From Euwallacea fornicatus (lineage: Eukaryota; Arthropoda; Insecta; Coleoptera; Curculionidae), in the NCBI RefSeq assembly GCF_040115645.1, contig NC_089562.1, positions 62,001 through 126,000 of the forward strand: a stretch of DNA of 64,000 nucleotides. The letters run 5' to 3'. The notes beneath the pieces are model-generated. The model was not told the origin of the DNA. It did no database searches and worked only from the letters and a program-made list of their open reading frames with translations. Below are positions 36,747 to 48,900 of this stretch, piece after piece. The first letter of the stretch is position 1, and each line of letters starts with the position of its first letter. The position numbers were made by a program, and so were the translations under genes.

Positions 36747-38458
36747 ATGATTGTTAAAAAGAAATTTTAATCATCACTTTTCTTTTTTGAAGTACCGTAG
36801 AATTCGTATAAATCGGTAAATCCCACACCCGCGCTTTCAGTCAACTTAGTTTAATGCGATTCCGCTTGCCATTAAAGCACGATGAAATAGGTTTTAAAAC
36901 GGTATTAATAATAACAATATTTGATTCCAACACATCACTGTATGTCACTACTATTTTGGGGGATTTTTCATGGATTATATTTTATCATATTTTGCTTTAA
37001 AATCATCGAATTTTGAGCCATATTTTGATAAAATTCCAACGAAAGTCATCCATTTTTGAAAAAAAAAGACTATACAATACAATTATTTATACATATTGAT
37101 TTTACAATCATTATCTTAGGAAATGCTATTAGAGGAATTTCCAATTTTAGTTTAATTATCAAAGGGGAATCTAAATACGTGTAAGAGAAGAGGTCAAAGA
37201 GCAATATTTTCATACGAACAATACATTATTTAAATACCTAATGCGGTTGATAAACAATAATGGCAAATTCGGGCACCAAAAAGGCGCAAAAATGTCCGTA
37301 AAGACGTTTTTAGTCTGTCATTGTCACTGCCTTATGTTTGTTTGAGTACTCGCCGCCCTAAATTACCATTTTTGTCTCTGAACACCAATACCCTATCATA
37401 AACTCGTTATAACCAAAAATAATTTTCTTATCAATTCTCCTTCAGCTAATAATTCAGCACTGCATTAAATAAGCTGCTACCATATTACCTATCAATTAAG
37501 AAATAATCAGTTTGTTTTATTATTATTAATGATTGTGTTTTAGCAACGAATGTTTTTTTTTCTTCAGTTGTTTGCGTTACGTAATAAAGTTTATTATTAA
37601 GTTAAATATTAATTATCTAATGATGAGAAGACTTTATTATTGCGCCATAGGCATTTTATTTATATATATACAGTTTTGTTATGCTATTAATATATTAATC
37701 TATTTTACATATATTTGTTTACAGTGAAACCCACTCAAAATTCACATTTTTTTCTATCGAATTTTTAAGAAAAGTCTCCTGTTACTCTTGTCAATTCCTC
37801 TCACTAAAAATTGAATGATTTATTAATGAATAAATATTACAAAATACAGAATTAAAAACAAAAGTTATTTGCTAAAAACTCGTTATTACATCCGTCCAAC
37901 TAGATCTCTTCATATCTTTTCGTTTTCACTATTTTTTCATATTCGGTTTATATTTTATTGCTGAACTAAATTTATAGCTTTTTGTATTAATTCTTAGAAT
38001 AAAATCAGTTTTTCTCTTTTGATAGTGCATTGTTGATAAGAAGACTGAATTTTGAAGCAACGAAAAACAGCTGATAAGTTCCCTTGGATATCGGTTTGTG
38101 CCTTGGATTACAGTATTGAGCATTCATTTTTCAATCCATCTGAATTTTCTCATTTTTTACAAATTAGTATGAAAATAAAAATTGATGGATAAAAAAAAAT
38201 AAAAAATAAGGCGACCTTTGTCTACGTTCTTGACAATATTGTCATATTCTGAATTATCAATTTATTACACTACTGCACTAAAGTGGAACACAGTATAATA
38301 GAAAACGCTTTCAAGTTATCAATAATCAATTCATTATCAAACAGCAATTATTTTATTAATAACCTCAAAAAAGTTTAAATGAAATTTTTTAAAAGAATTC
38401 TTTTTGTATTTTTAATTGTTTTATAAAAATACACGTACATGTGTAATGTGTTATAATT
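36747..38458. other. Intergenic between PGM3 and the RCC1-like gene
   Basis: About 1.7 kb, very AT-rich. The first part is presumably PGM3 3' untranslated sequence. No gene or structured repeat recognised. Confidence 0.55.
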
Positions 38459-39802
38459 ATGAATTCGTCTAAACGAATACCACGTCAAGTCTTTAACATA
38501 AATTCAATTGTGGGCCTTCGATTTATCAGTGGACCGAAAAGAAAATATCCTATAAATTCCAATCACTGGAAAGATGTGCCAGTTCATGAATTCAAGCAAA
38601 GTAAATCGGTGTACAGAAGACTATTTGCATGGGGTAATGCACAAACTGGAGCATTGGGCATTAAAGGGCTTCTAGAAAAAGATGTTACATGTATAAGAGG
38701 CCCTAAAAGGTCGTCATTGGGGGAGAAGTTCGAGGTAGTAACTGCAACTGCAGGATTTGGTTTCTCGGTTATTGCTGTAAATAGTGACAACAATGTGAAG
38801 CTTTATGGAACGGGAGTCAATACTGATTCACAAATTGGATACCATGCAATTCGAGAAGGTCATCCCATGGAAATTATCTTTTATCCTCAGCCTATTTCTT
38901 TACCCTTCAGAAATCCTAATGAAGCAAAGATACTTAAATTATCTGCAGGTAGAGCACATTTGATGGTTTTAACAAATGAAGGAATTTTTCTACTGGGAAA
39001 CAATGCCTATGGGCAATGTGGTAGAAAAATCATTTCTAATGAAAATTACTCTAAAAGCAACCTTATAAACTACATAGATAAAATTGATGGCAATCAGATT
39101 GTTGACATAGAATGTGGTCAAGATCACAGCATGCTTATAACTGAAGAAGGTTCAGTGTATTCGTGTGGATGGGGGGCTGATGGGCAAACAGGACTTGGAC
39201 ATTTTAACAACTGCAGTAGGTTTACTAAAGTTAAGGGTGACATAGATAAGGAAAAAATCACAAAATTAGCATGTCGAGCTGATTTTGTCTTGGCTTTAAA
39301 TGACAAAGGAGAAGTCTTTGGCTGGGGCAATATTGAATATGGCCAGATGTCTTTGCCAAGTGGAGATCAACAGCTGGCTACTCCAACAAGTATAAACATG
39401 CTTAACAAATTAGGAAAAATTCAAAGCATAGCAAGTGCAGGTCCATTTTGCCTTGTGGCAACTGATCGAGGGGAAGTGTTCTCATGGGGCTATGGAGTGT
39501 TAGGTTTAGGTCCAAATGTAGATTTATCAAACAAACCATTGAAAATACCTGAAGTTTTGTTTGGACGGAATGATTTTCAGCCAGAGAGTAAAGTTATAGA
39601 TCTAGTGTGTGGTGTTAATTATGCTGCTGCAATAACTAACTTGGGAGATATGTTTATTTGGGGAAGAAATAAGAGTGGCTGTCTAGGGTTGGGGGATGAT
39701 AAAAATCAGTATTTTCCCTTGAAAGTTTCAATAGGGGGAAGTGTTGAAAAGGTGTTTTGTGGGTTTGATCACACTCTTGCTATATGCAAACCGTTTATAT
39801 AA
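38459..39802 (+). CDS. RCC1L: RCC1-like mitochondrial protein (RCC1L/WBSCR16 type)
   Basis: A single uninterrupted frame of 447 residues (human RCC1L about 464). The N-terminus MNSSKRIPRQVFNIN is basic with no acidic residues before position 40, compatible with a mitochondrial presequence. RCC1 propeller blades are visible as LFAWGNAQTGALG (~residue 57), LYGTGVNTDSQIG, LLGNNAYGQCG, VYSCGWGADGQTGLGHF (~235), VFGWGNIEYGQM, VFSWGYGVLGLG and MFIWGRNKSGCLGLGDD (~400), each preceded by a CGxxH/AA-type strand (CGQDHSMLITEEG, CGVNYAAAI, CGFDHTLAI). In mammals RCC1L supports mitochondrial ribosome assembly and OPA1/fusion; function here is inferred. Lack of introns is unusual beside its multi-exon neighbours and could reflect retroposition or intron loss. 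Confidence 0.9.
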   Translation: MNSSKRIPRQVFNINSIVGLRFISGPKRKYPINSNHWKDVPVHEFKQSKSVYRRLFAWGNAQTGALGIKGLLEKDVTCIRGPKRSSLGEKFEVVTATAGFGFSVIAVNSDNNVKLYGTGVNTDSQIGYHAIREGHPMEIIFYPQPISLPFRNPNEAKILKLSAGRAHLMVLTNEGIFLLGNNAYGQCGRKIISNENYSKSNLINYIDKIDGNQIVDIECGQDHSMLITEEGSVYSCGWGADGQTGLGHFNNCSRFTKVKGDIDKEKITKLACRADFVLALNDKGEVFGWGNIEYGQMSLPSGDQQLATPTSINMLNKLGKIQSIASAGPFCLVATDRGEVFSWGYGVLGLGPNVDLSNKPLKIPEVLFGRNDFQPESKVIDLVCGVNYAAAITNLGDMFIWGRNKSGCLGLGDDKNQYFPLKVSIGGSVEKVFCGFDHTLAICKPFI

Positions 39803-40372
39803 TACATACTATCGTTTAATTTGTTTCAGGAACATAAATTCAAAAGTAAATATATAATAATTTACATTAATTTAATAATGAAATTTAATTGTGCAAAAAT
39901 AATTATCCTTCATCAGCGTCTTCTAGTGTCGAAGGTAAAAAGAGAAGTGTCATTAGCAGCCTAAAAACGTTTCCTTCTATTTAAAGCTACGAGATGGCGC
40001 CACAAATACATTACAACTTTCTTTTCTGTAAAAGCAGCTTTCAAATTATTGAGTAAAAAGTTTACGTTTTGTTCAATTTTCAAATTTTTAGTATTTATGT
40101 AGAACTAGCAAAGATGCGAAATGAAAATTTTTAGGCGAATCTGCTTTGCAACCATTTTCACGGCGCTTGCAATAATCAATTGCAACCACTGAACTGGCCG
40201 GGAAAGCCGATTTTCTGGCAATTTGCTTTTGCGTCAACCTTACAATTTCATAATCTTAGAAATCAGCTGGTATCTATCATTTTATTCAAAGGAAAATAAA
40301 AATATTTTAAATTTTAATATTTTCAATCAATATTGAAACTACAGTAGTAGTTATTATTTGTGATTTAAAATA
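39803..40372. promoter_or_regulatory. Intergenic, includes TMEM129 promoter region
   Basis: 570 bp between two plus-strand genes. No TATA box or known motif is convincing; no coding sequence seen. Confidence 0.4.
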
Positions 40373-41671
40373 ATGTCCTCAGACTTGGTTTTCAATTTAT
40401 TCTTTTTGTTGGTCAGCTTCGGTCTCATTTACCCTCCTGCAGAATTCATTAGTGCGGGGTTTACCATTCAAAATTGGTTCCGTAATTTTTTGGGATCAGA
40501 AAAAGAGAGATTTGTGCGTTATCATATTAAAAAGTCAATTCTAAATTTACTAGTTTACTCTTGCCTGCCCATCATCTACATTTGCCTGTTATGTTTATTA
40601 GGATACGTGGAAGAGGTAGGTGGATTTAAATAATGATTTACTCTGGAGTATATTGTTCTATTTCCAGTTATCAAGTCTATATTTTGGCACAGTTTATTGG
40701 AAAATTTTCGTCTCCTCTTGCTTGGCCACTCCTTTTCTTGCACTATATGAAATAAAACGATGGACCAACAATAATTATGCAAACCACCCTGTTGTGGTGA
40801 GTTTAAGAAAGTGCTGCAACAATAACAACAGCTGGGAAGATGTAGCTGTTGACATTGAAACAGAGTATCGAAGGTTTGAACTAAGGTCAAAATATTATTG
40901 TGGTAGTTAGCATTTCCCCACTAGGCTGGAAATTGTATCCATAAAAACAAACCCTATAGTAGATGTGGTGGTAACTGAAAATTGGATTGTGAAAGTTACT
41001 CCCTTGGCCATGTTTCTGGCACATCAGAGTGATGCCACTGTGAGTGTTAAGGAGGCCACTAATTACCAATTGTCTCATGTTACATCAAATGAAGCTCAGT
41101 TCCTTAATATTGAGGTGAAAAGCAATAGGACTGAGCCTTTCACTATTCGAATCAATTCTGCAGACTTTAAAGTTCGTAGTTCTAGGATGTTACATTCAAA
41201 ATTTAATTAGTATTTATAGGATTTGGAAGACAGGCTTGCAAGATCTATTAACATTTTACCAGAAGTCAAATTCCATAAATCAGTCAAAGACCAGTTTTTA
41301 GAGGTATTTCGAGATACTGTTAAGAAAAATCCTCTGTATCATACAAATATGGTGTGTAAATGTTTTTTTTTTTATTTTCATGATAAGTAGAATTGATTTT
41401 TAAGGAATTGGACCAATGTATAGGTTGCCTGCAAGTGCGCCCAGGAATAAAACTACAGAAACAATGTCAGGATGCAGCAAATAACACCAATAATTGCTCC
41501 AATTGCTTTTGTAGGCCAATGTGGTGCATTGATTGCATTGCCCAGTGGTTTATATCAAGACAAGATCCTGAAATGCAAAACCAGTGGCTGTCCAGTAAGT
41601 GCACTTGTCCCATGTGTCGAGCCAGGTTTTGCGTTTTGGATGTGTCTTTAATAAGCACTCCAGAGGAGTGA
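40373..41671 (+). CDS. TMEM129: TMEM129, ER-membrane RING E3 ubiquitin ligase
   Basis: Five exons: 40373-40615, 40668-40885, 40925-41171, 41220-41351, 41405-41671; 1107 nt, 368 residues (human 362). Introns are only 39-53 nt. Three hydrophobic segments lie in the N-terminal half (about residues 5-25, 58-78 and 85-110), followed by a cytosolic part with AVDIETEYRRFEL, VVVTENWIVKVTPLAMFLAH and a C-terminal atypical RING: CIGCLQVRPGIKL, then CSNCFCRPMWCIDCIAQWF, ISRQDPEMQNQWLSS and KCTCPMCRARFCVLDV. The family mediates ER-associated degradation with Derlin-1 (known from human cells). All cysteines expected in the RING are present. The gene converges on Rab11 downstream, with about 1.7 kb of untranslated or intergenic sequence between the two stops. 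Confidence 0.95.
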
Positions 41672-43340
41672 AATGGACCAATATATTTACATATATAATT
41701 TTTAACAGTTTGTAAACTAGTGCTGCCATTATACATAGATTTGTATTCCCATTTTGTCTTTTGTTATATTTGATACAAATAGTTATCTCTATGAAGATCT
41801 AGTTGACCTGAAAGTATAGTGTTTTCTCTTGAATACACAATTTGATGTAGCACTATAAAATGGCTAAAAATGTTTTAAAATTAATTAAATGGCAAAAAGT
41901 TATCTTTTTAACTTGAAACTTCTGAAATTTATTGCAAATCACTACTGTCAGTGGCATTTAAAGTATTCATACAATTCAACTTTAGTCCGTAGTTTTTTAT
42001 TTAAATCTACTTCAGGAACTGGTAAAGTTGCTTAAATTAATGAAAATATTTATAAATGAAATCGTTCTGTGTTGAAATTCTTGCATTTTTGCATTGAATT
42101 TTAATGAATCATTAGGTTTTTTGCTGCTTTAACGAAAGTGTGTTTCAGAAGCGAAAAACACATGAAGTTTTAAAGTGAATTTACTTTTCAGCCGTTTTAC
42201 AAAAATGAATAAACAGAGCTAATCATTTTTGGTGTTTTTTAGAATTGTTTAAATATATTTATTGAGAGATGTCCTTTATTACCTTTGCTATCCTGGATTT
42301 GCTAATCGTTTCTGAACAAGAGAAATTTTTATGTGATTTGCTATTGAAGTTATAATGATTTAATATTTCTAGCAGTGTAGTGTATTTAGGAAAAAATGAC
42401 TGCGCTAAAAATTTTAATAAATGACACTAATTGATCCAAGTAAGCAAGAAAACAACAAAAATAAATGAGTTAAATACTTTTATTTCAAAATTAAATTTAT
42501 AATAATTTAAGTAATATAAAGCATATATTACAGAGCTTACTACATTGAAATTAAACGATTTTACCTATGATAGACCACGTTTAAAATCACCAATTTCAGA
42601 AATTTTAAAATCTCTGAAGCAGTCGATGATGGAGAAATTTCCCTTTTGAAATATGGCTGCAGACCTCGCGAGACGCACATTTGAAACAGACAAATAAACA
42701 CCAGTTTTTGAGTTTTTTTTCACAATCTATTGCTGTGTGGAATGTATTCAAAATGGCAAGTGGGAGGTGCAGAGCCAACGCGAGAGAAAACTATAGAGAC
42801 TCGAATAACACTTAAAATATACAAAATATCTTTGAAACTGAAACACTAAATATATAGCAAAATTAGAAATAATGCACCTTCAAGTTATGTTACATAAATA
42901 TAATCACAATGCAATAGGCATAATATGCGTGTGTGTCTACCTTTATATTTCTCAACACTGATTATACAGGGTGTCAAAAAATAATTGCCGTGATATAACA
43001 AATAAAAAAAATACTTTTTTTGACACCACTTGTATAAAATTTGCAAAAAATGAGACAAAAAACATTTAAAACTCTATATATAAAACCGATAGTTATTTGA
43101 ATATTCTAACATTGTAATATGTATATGTACTGGTTAATGCTTCCAAATGGGCAAAGAAACAATATTTAAGGTCCAGTTACACAGCTTGATGTCCACTGTG
43201 GTACCACTGCATTAACTACATGTGTTTTTAACTAAAAAAATAATATTTAGCTTGTAAGCTATTAAGCTTGACATGATAGGACTTACCAGTTTGCAAGACA
43301 AGTAAATTAACCAATAATATTGCTAATTTCACTTTATCCC
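41672..43340. other. Convergent 3' region of TMEM129 and Rab11
   Basis: About 1.7 kb between two facing stop codons, AT-rich. The Rab11 3' untranslated region probably ends near 42480, where an AATAAA is present on the minus strand. A small TIR element lies at 42964-43037. No gene seen. Confidence 0.5.
42964..43037. mobile_element. Miniature TIR element (~74 bp)
   Basis: TATACAGGGTGTCAAAAAA at the left pairs with TTTTTTGACACCACTTGTATA at the right, leaving only about 35 bp of AT-rich middle. The termini match those of the larger elements at 7884 and 34401. It lies in the probable 3' untranslated region of Rab11. Confidence 0.55.
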
Positions 43341-44731
<1,391 letters not shown>

Positions 44732-45934
44732 TGTTCCTACCGAGCTGAGAATTCGATTCTCTTACGGGAAATCGTTTGAAACTTGGGGGGTAAACAGAAA
44801 GCCCTATTGCATATCAGTCCGAAATTCCGTTGCCAACAGCTGCACCGAAGTATCACAGACGCATTTCTTCGAAAATTTAATGGTATATCGTCAAGATGAA
44901 CGCGAAAAATTACGATTAAAGTCGTCCTTTTTTTAATACAAATAACTTCAAAATGGCGATTCTTTTGGAGCTAGCTGCGAACGCCCCTCACCCTTGATAC
45001 TCAGTTTGTTTGTGGTGTCACGTCAAAGTCAGGTGTTACTGACAAATTGTCAACATCAACTTATTTAAATGCATTCAAAGCGTTGTTCCCTTCATCATTA
45101 ATATGTTGTGAAAAGAGAAAATGGCAATGATGTTTTTGTACGAACCCTTGGCTCAGCATAACAATTAAATCTCGATGAGCAATAGCCGTTTTTTCTCGTC
45201 CAGATTAATATACACATATTATATTTAACTTATTCAACCATTCATAAAATTTTGATTAAATTTTGAAAAATTCCCACAAACAAGCGTTAATCAAAATTTA
45301 AAAACATAATTAATATCACTAATTAATAAATAGATCGATAATACAGACTACTACATTTTTTCTTGTCAAAATTCATGCGATTTCTATAACTAAACTGAAA
45401 AACACCGAATGAAACTAAACTGAACTTAACCGAACCGATATTATATATTAAAATAGTGTTGACATTTATATGAAAATGACGTTAGTTTTGAAGTTCGATG
45501 TTGCCACATTTCATTTCGAGTCTAGTCCGAATGTAACTGGGTCAGCTGATAAATGTTCTCTAAAAAAATTGTAAATAATTGAAAATGAAATCAAAAAGTA
45601 TTAAAAATAACGTAATTCATGAACATTTTTAATTTTTCCTTAATCATTTGTTTTTAGGTGCTTGTTATTAACTTGATTGCTGCAACTTGAAATACTGTTA
45701 TTACGTGATAGTGCTTTGCAGATCTATAATAATTGGTGATTAATATATCTAAAATTTGCTATTTTCTACGTAAGGTAAGTCTAAAAAGTAATATTTACTG
45801 TATAATTATTACAATTAAAGGTACATACATCAGATTTAATTAGCTACATTCGTCATGTTTAATAAATCTCTTCCTCATTACTCTTGTGAAAATGATTGTC
45901 TTCCACAGATAATGATAAAGCCATTGAATTCAGA
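44732..45934. promoter_or_regulatory. Divergent intergenic region of Rab11 and VPS13D with a VPS13D 5' untranslated exon
   Basis: 1.2 kb between divergent start codons. A clear donor, TAAG/GTAAGT, lies at 45774, and an acceptor, TTCCACAG, ends at 45908, so VPS13D has a noncoding first exon ending at 45774 and a 134-nt intron. The untranslated part of exon 2 holds a short upstream frame at 45912-45950 (see findings). No TATA box stands out. Confidence 0.5.
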
Positions 45935-48900
45935 ATGCTTGAAGGACTAGTTACATGGGTCCTAAACAACTATTTGGGGAAATATGTGCATCTCAACACT
46001 GATCAACTGAGCATTGCCCTACTATCTGGTAGTATTTTATTCCTTTAAATTTACACTGTTAATACTGTCTATCACTTTTTAAAATAGGCAAAGTAGAGCT
46101 GGAGAATGTGCCACTGAAGACTGATGCTCTTAGCCAGCTAGGGCTGCCTATACAGATTCGATCTGGGTTTATCCAGAAGGTCACTTTGCAAATCCCAGTA
46201 AGGCAAATTAGGTCTGCTCCATGGGTTATAGCATTCGAACAGTTGTATGTGGTGGCTACACCTTTACCTTTAGAGCAGGTTTGTGAAGACATTTGCAATT
46301 TGATGCTAGTTAAAAAAAAAAAAATTATAGTGGGATCACAATAGCGAGTTATCATTATGCCATGACTTCAAACTCTCTGCATTAGATGATTTGGAAGTAA
46401 AATGGCGTCTTCAAAAGGACCTCAAAGAGACCAACTACTATGCCTCCAGTTATTCTACTTGGTACAATTATGGCACTGGCATAGTGTCGGAGATTTTAGA
46501 AAATTTGCAGTTAAAAATCAAAGATGTCCATGTGCGTTATGAGGATGCTTGCAGCATTCCTGATACTGCTGTAGCATGTGGTTTTACCATTGAATCACTA
46601 ATAGCTCAAAGCTGCGAGAGCAACTGGACTCCTTGTTTTGTTCAATCTAGCCACGAAACACATTCTTTTAAATTGGTAGAGCTAAATGAGTTTGCTGTAT
46701 ATTGGAATACATTTGAAGAGGGAGAAAGTTATTTGAATTTGAATGTTGCTGAGCTAGTGGTAAATTCTACACTAACAATTTGGGCGTTTAAGTGATGAGA
46801 AATTTAATCAGGAATTAATGAGAAAAACAAAAAGGAGCCACTACATTGTTCCCCCAGTGAGTGCTGTGGCTCATTTAAAGCGGAATAAAAGTTCACAGGC
46901 TCTGCACTCAGATTTGACCCCCAGGAATATCTGTGATTTAATTTTAGAGGCTGTGCCCCTAAGTTTAGTAGATGTATGTCCTTTAATTTTTTATATGATT
47001 TTAGTCATAAGAAAGTTATTTCAGTGGCAATACAATCAGATAGTAAACTGCACTAAAGGCTTAGAAAATATATCTAAACTGAGAGCTTACCGCAGATACA
47101 AGCCATGCTCGTCACCTAAAGAAGACTCTCGAGCTTGGTGGTATTACGCAATTAGTTGTTTTTACCCTGGGGGGCAGCCATCCTTATGCAGGGCACAACC
47201 CACCTGGAAAAGCTGTTTAAAACGAGCTAGGGAAAATGTCAGGTTGTCTAATTTAAAAAAAATAAAAATTTGTTTTAATGAATTCTTGCAGCTATGTTCT
47301 AGTATATAAAAAGCTTTTAATTACTCCAACTGCAGCTCTAACTGCTGAAGAGAAGAAAGTAAAAAATGAGGTGGAGTGGGAGAGGGATTATGAGGATCTT
47401 AAGGTTTTGAGGGAAATTGCAATGAGTTCAGTGAATTTACCCTCAAAAAATGGAAGCCAGAGTAGCGGTCGCAGTGTATTGGAGAGCTGGTTTCCGCAGT
47501 GGATGGGCTGGCATTCCACCTCTTGCACAGATACCACTCCGTCAGAAACCAAACAATTGGAAGGGGAAATATTACAAGTTTTATCTGATAGTGCTGAAAG
47601 TACAGTCTTCAAGAGAGACGCTGTATTTGGTCAGTTTACATTTCTTTTAAAAACCGGTTCTATCAGTTTATGTACCATTGATCAGGAATTTAATAAAACG
47701 TAAAAAATGCCTTAATTAAATATAAAAAAATACTTAATGATAAATTTTGCAGTGAATCAATGATTGAGTTAGAGTTTAAAAACTTGTCCTTGACCCTGTC
47801 TAGCAAGCCCAGAACTTCCTCTCATATAGTTGAACTGAGCCTAGAGGCTCTCTATCTTAAAGACCGCTTTACCAAAGACACAATGTTCCCCGTACTAGGT
47901 AGTTAATATTTGATTTTAATTTGATGAATTTATTGCTAAAGAATCTTGCAGTGGGTCCTCCTGGACTCGAAAGAACGTCTGCAGCCCGAGGAAGGTCCTC
48001 CAACCTTCATAGCCCTCGAGCGTCCAGCCTCATTAAGTTAGAGGATGCAGAACAGCAGCTATTCCACTTGATTTATGAAAAAAAGCCTCCACATTCGGGC
48101 TGCGATTTCGGACTTCATGTAAAGACTAAATGTTTAGATGTGGTTTATCAGCCTAATGCAATTAAATGGCTGACAAATTTCATGTGTTTTCCGTATCAAA
48201 GAGACATAACACAGTCGCGTATTGAAGCTATGAAGTCTAAAACTAAGCTGGAGCTGCTTAAGAATTTTGAGCAGATTTTGGAGGGGCGAGTGGTGAGTTG
48301 GCTAGATTTTTTTTAATGAAAAAAATGTGTATATTGAAAATTAGGCGGCTCGCAGTACATGGGACTTGGAACTAGACATATCGGCACCTCAAATAATCTT
48401 TGTAGAAGACTTTAATGATCAAAATTCCGCCATGGCAGTGATTGATTTCGGGCGTCTACAATTAAGGAATAACGCATTTAGTGCTGAACCTGCACTGAAG
48501 CCCGATTTCATCACTAAAGAGAGCGAAGAAGATGGTCAGTTTCAAGCTTTGCTTTTTCTTTAGTTAATGCTACTGTAATTTTTTTTTAATTCAGAAATGT
48601 TTTTAACGCCCTGTTCAACTCCCCCGGTAAGTGAGGATAGTGGTGGGTCAGAAGAACCTACGTTGGCGGAAACATCGCAAATTGAGGACTTTGCGAGATT
48701 CAAATTGGGCGAGGCTAATTTACACGATAAGCTCTATGATTGCTACAGTTTGGAAATGAACGATTTACAAATCCTGATTGGGAAGGCCAGGGAGAATTGG
48801 AGATACGCTCTAAATAAAGGTAATACCATGTCACATTTTTATGTTTTGGTTATTTAGCAATTCGTGAGAACATCCATTGTGCTATTGTAGAATGATATTT

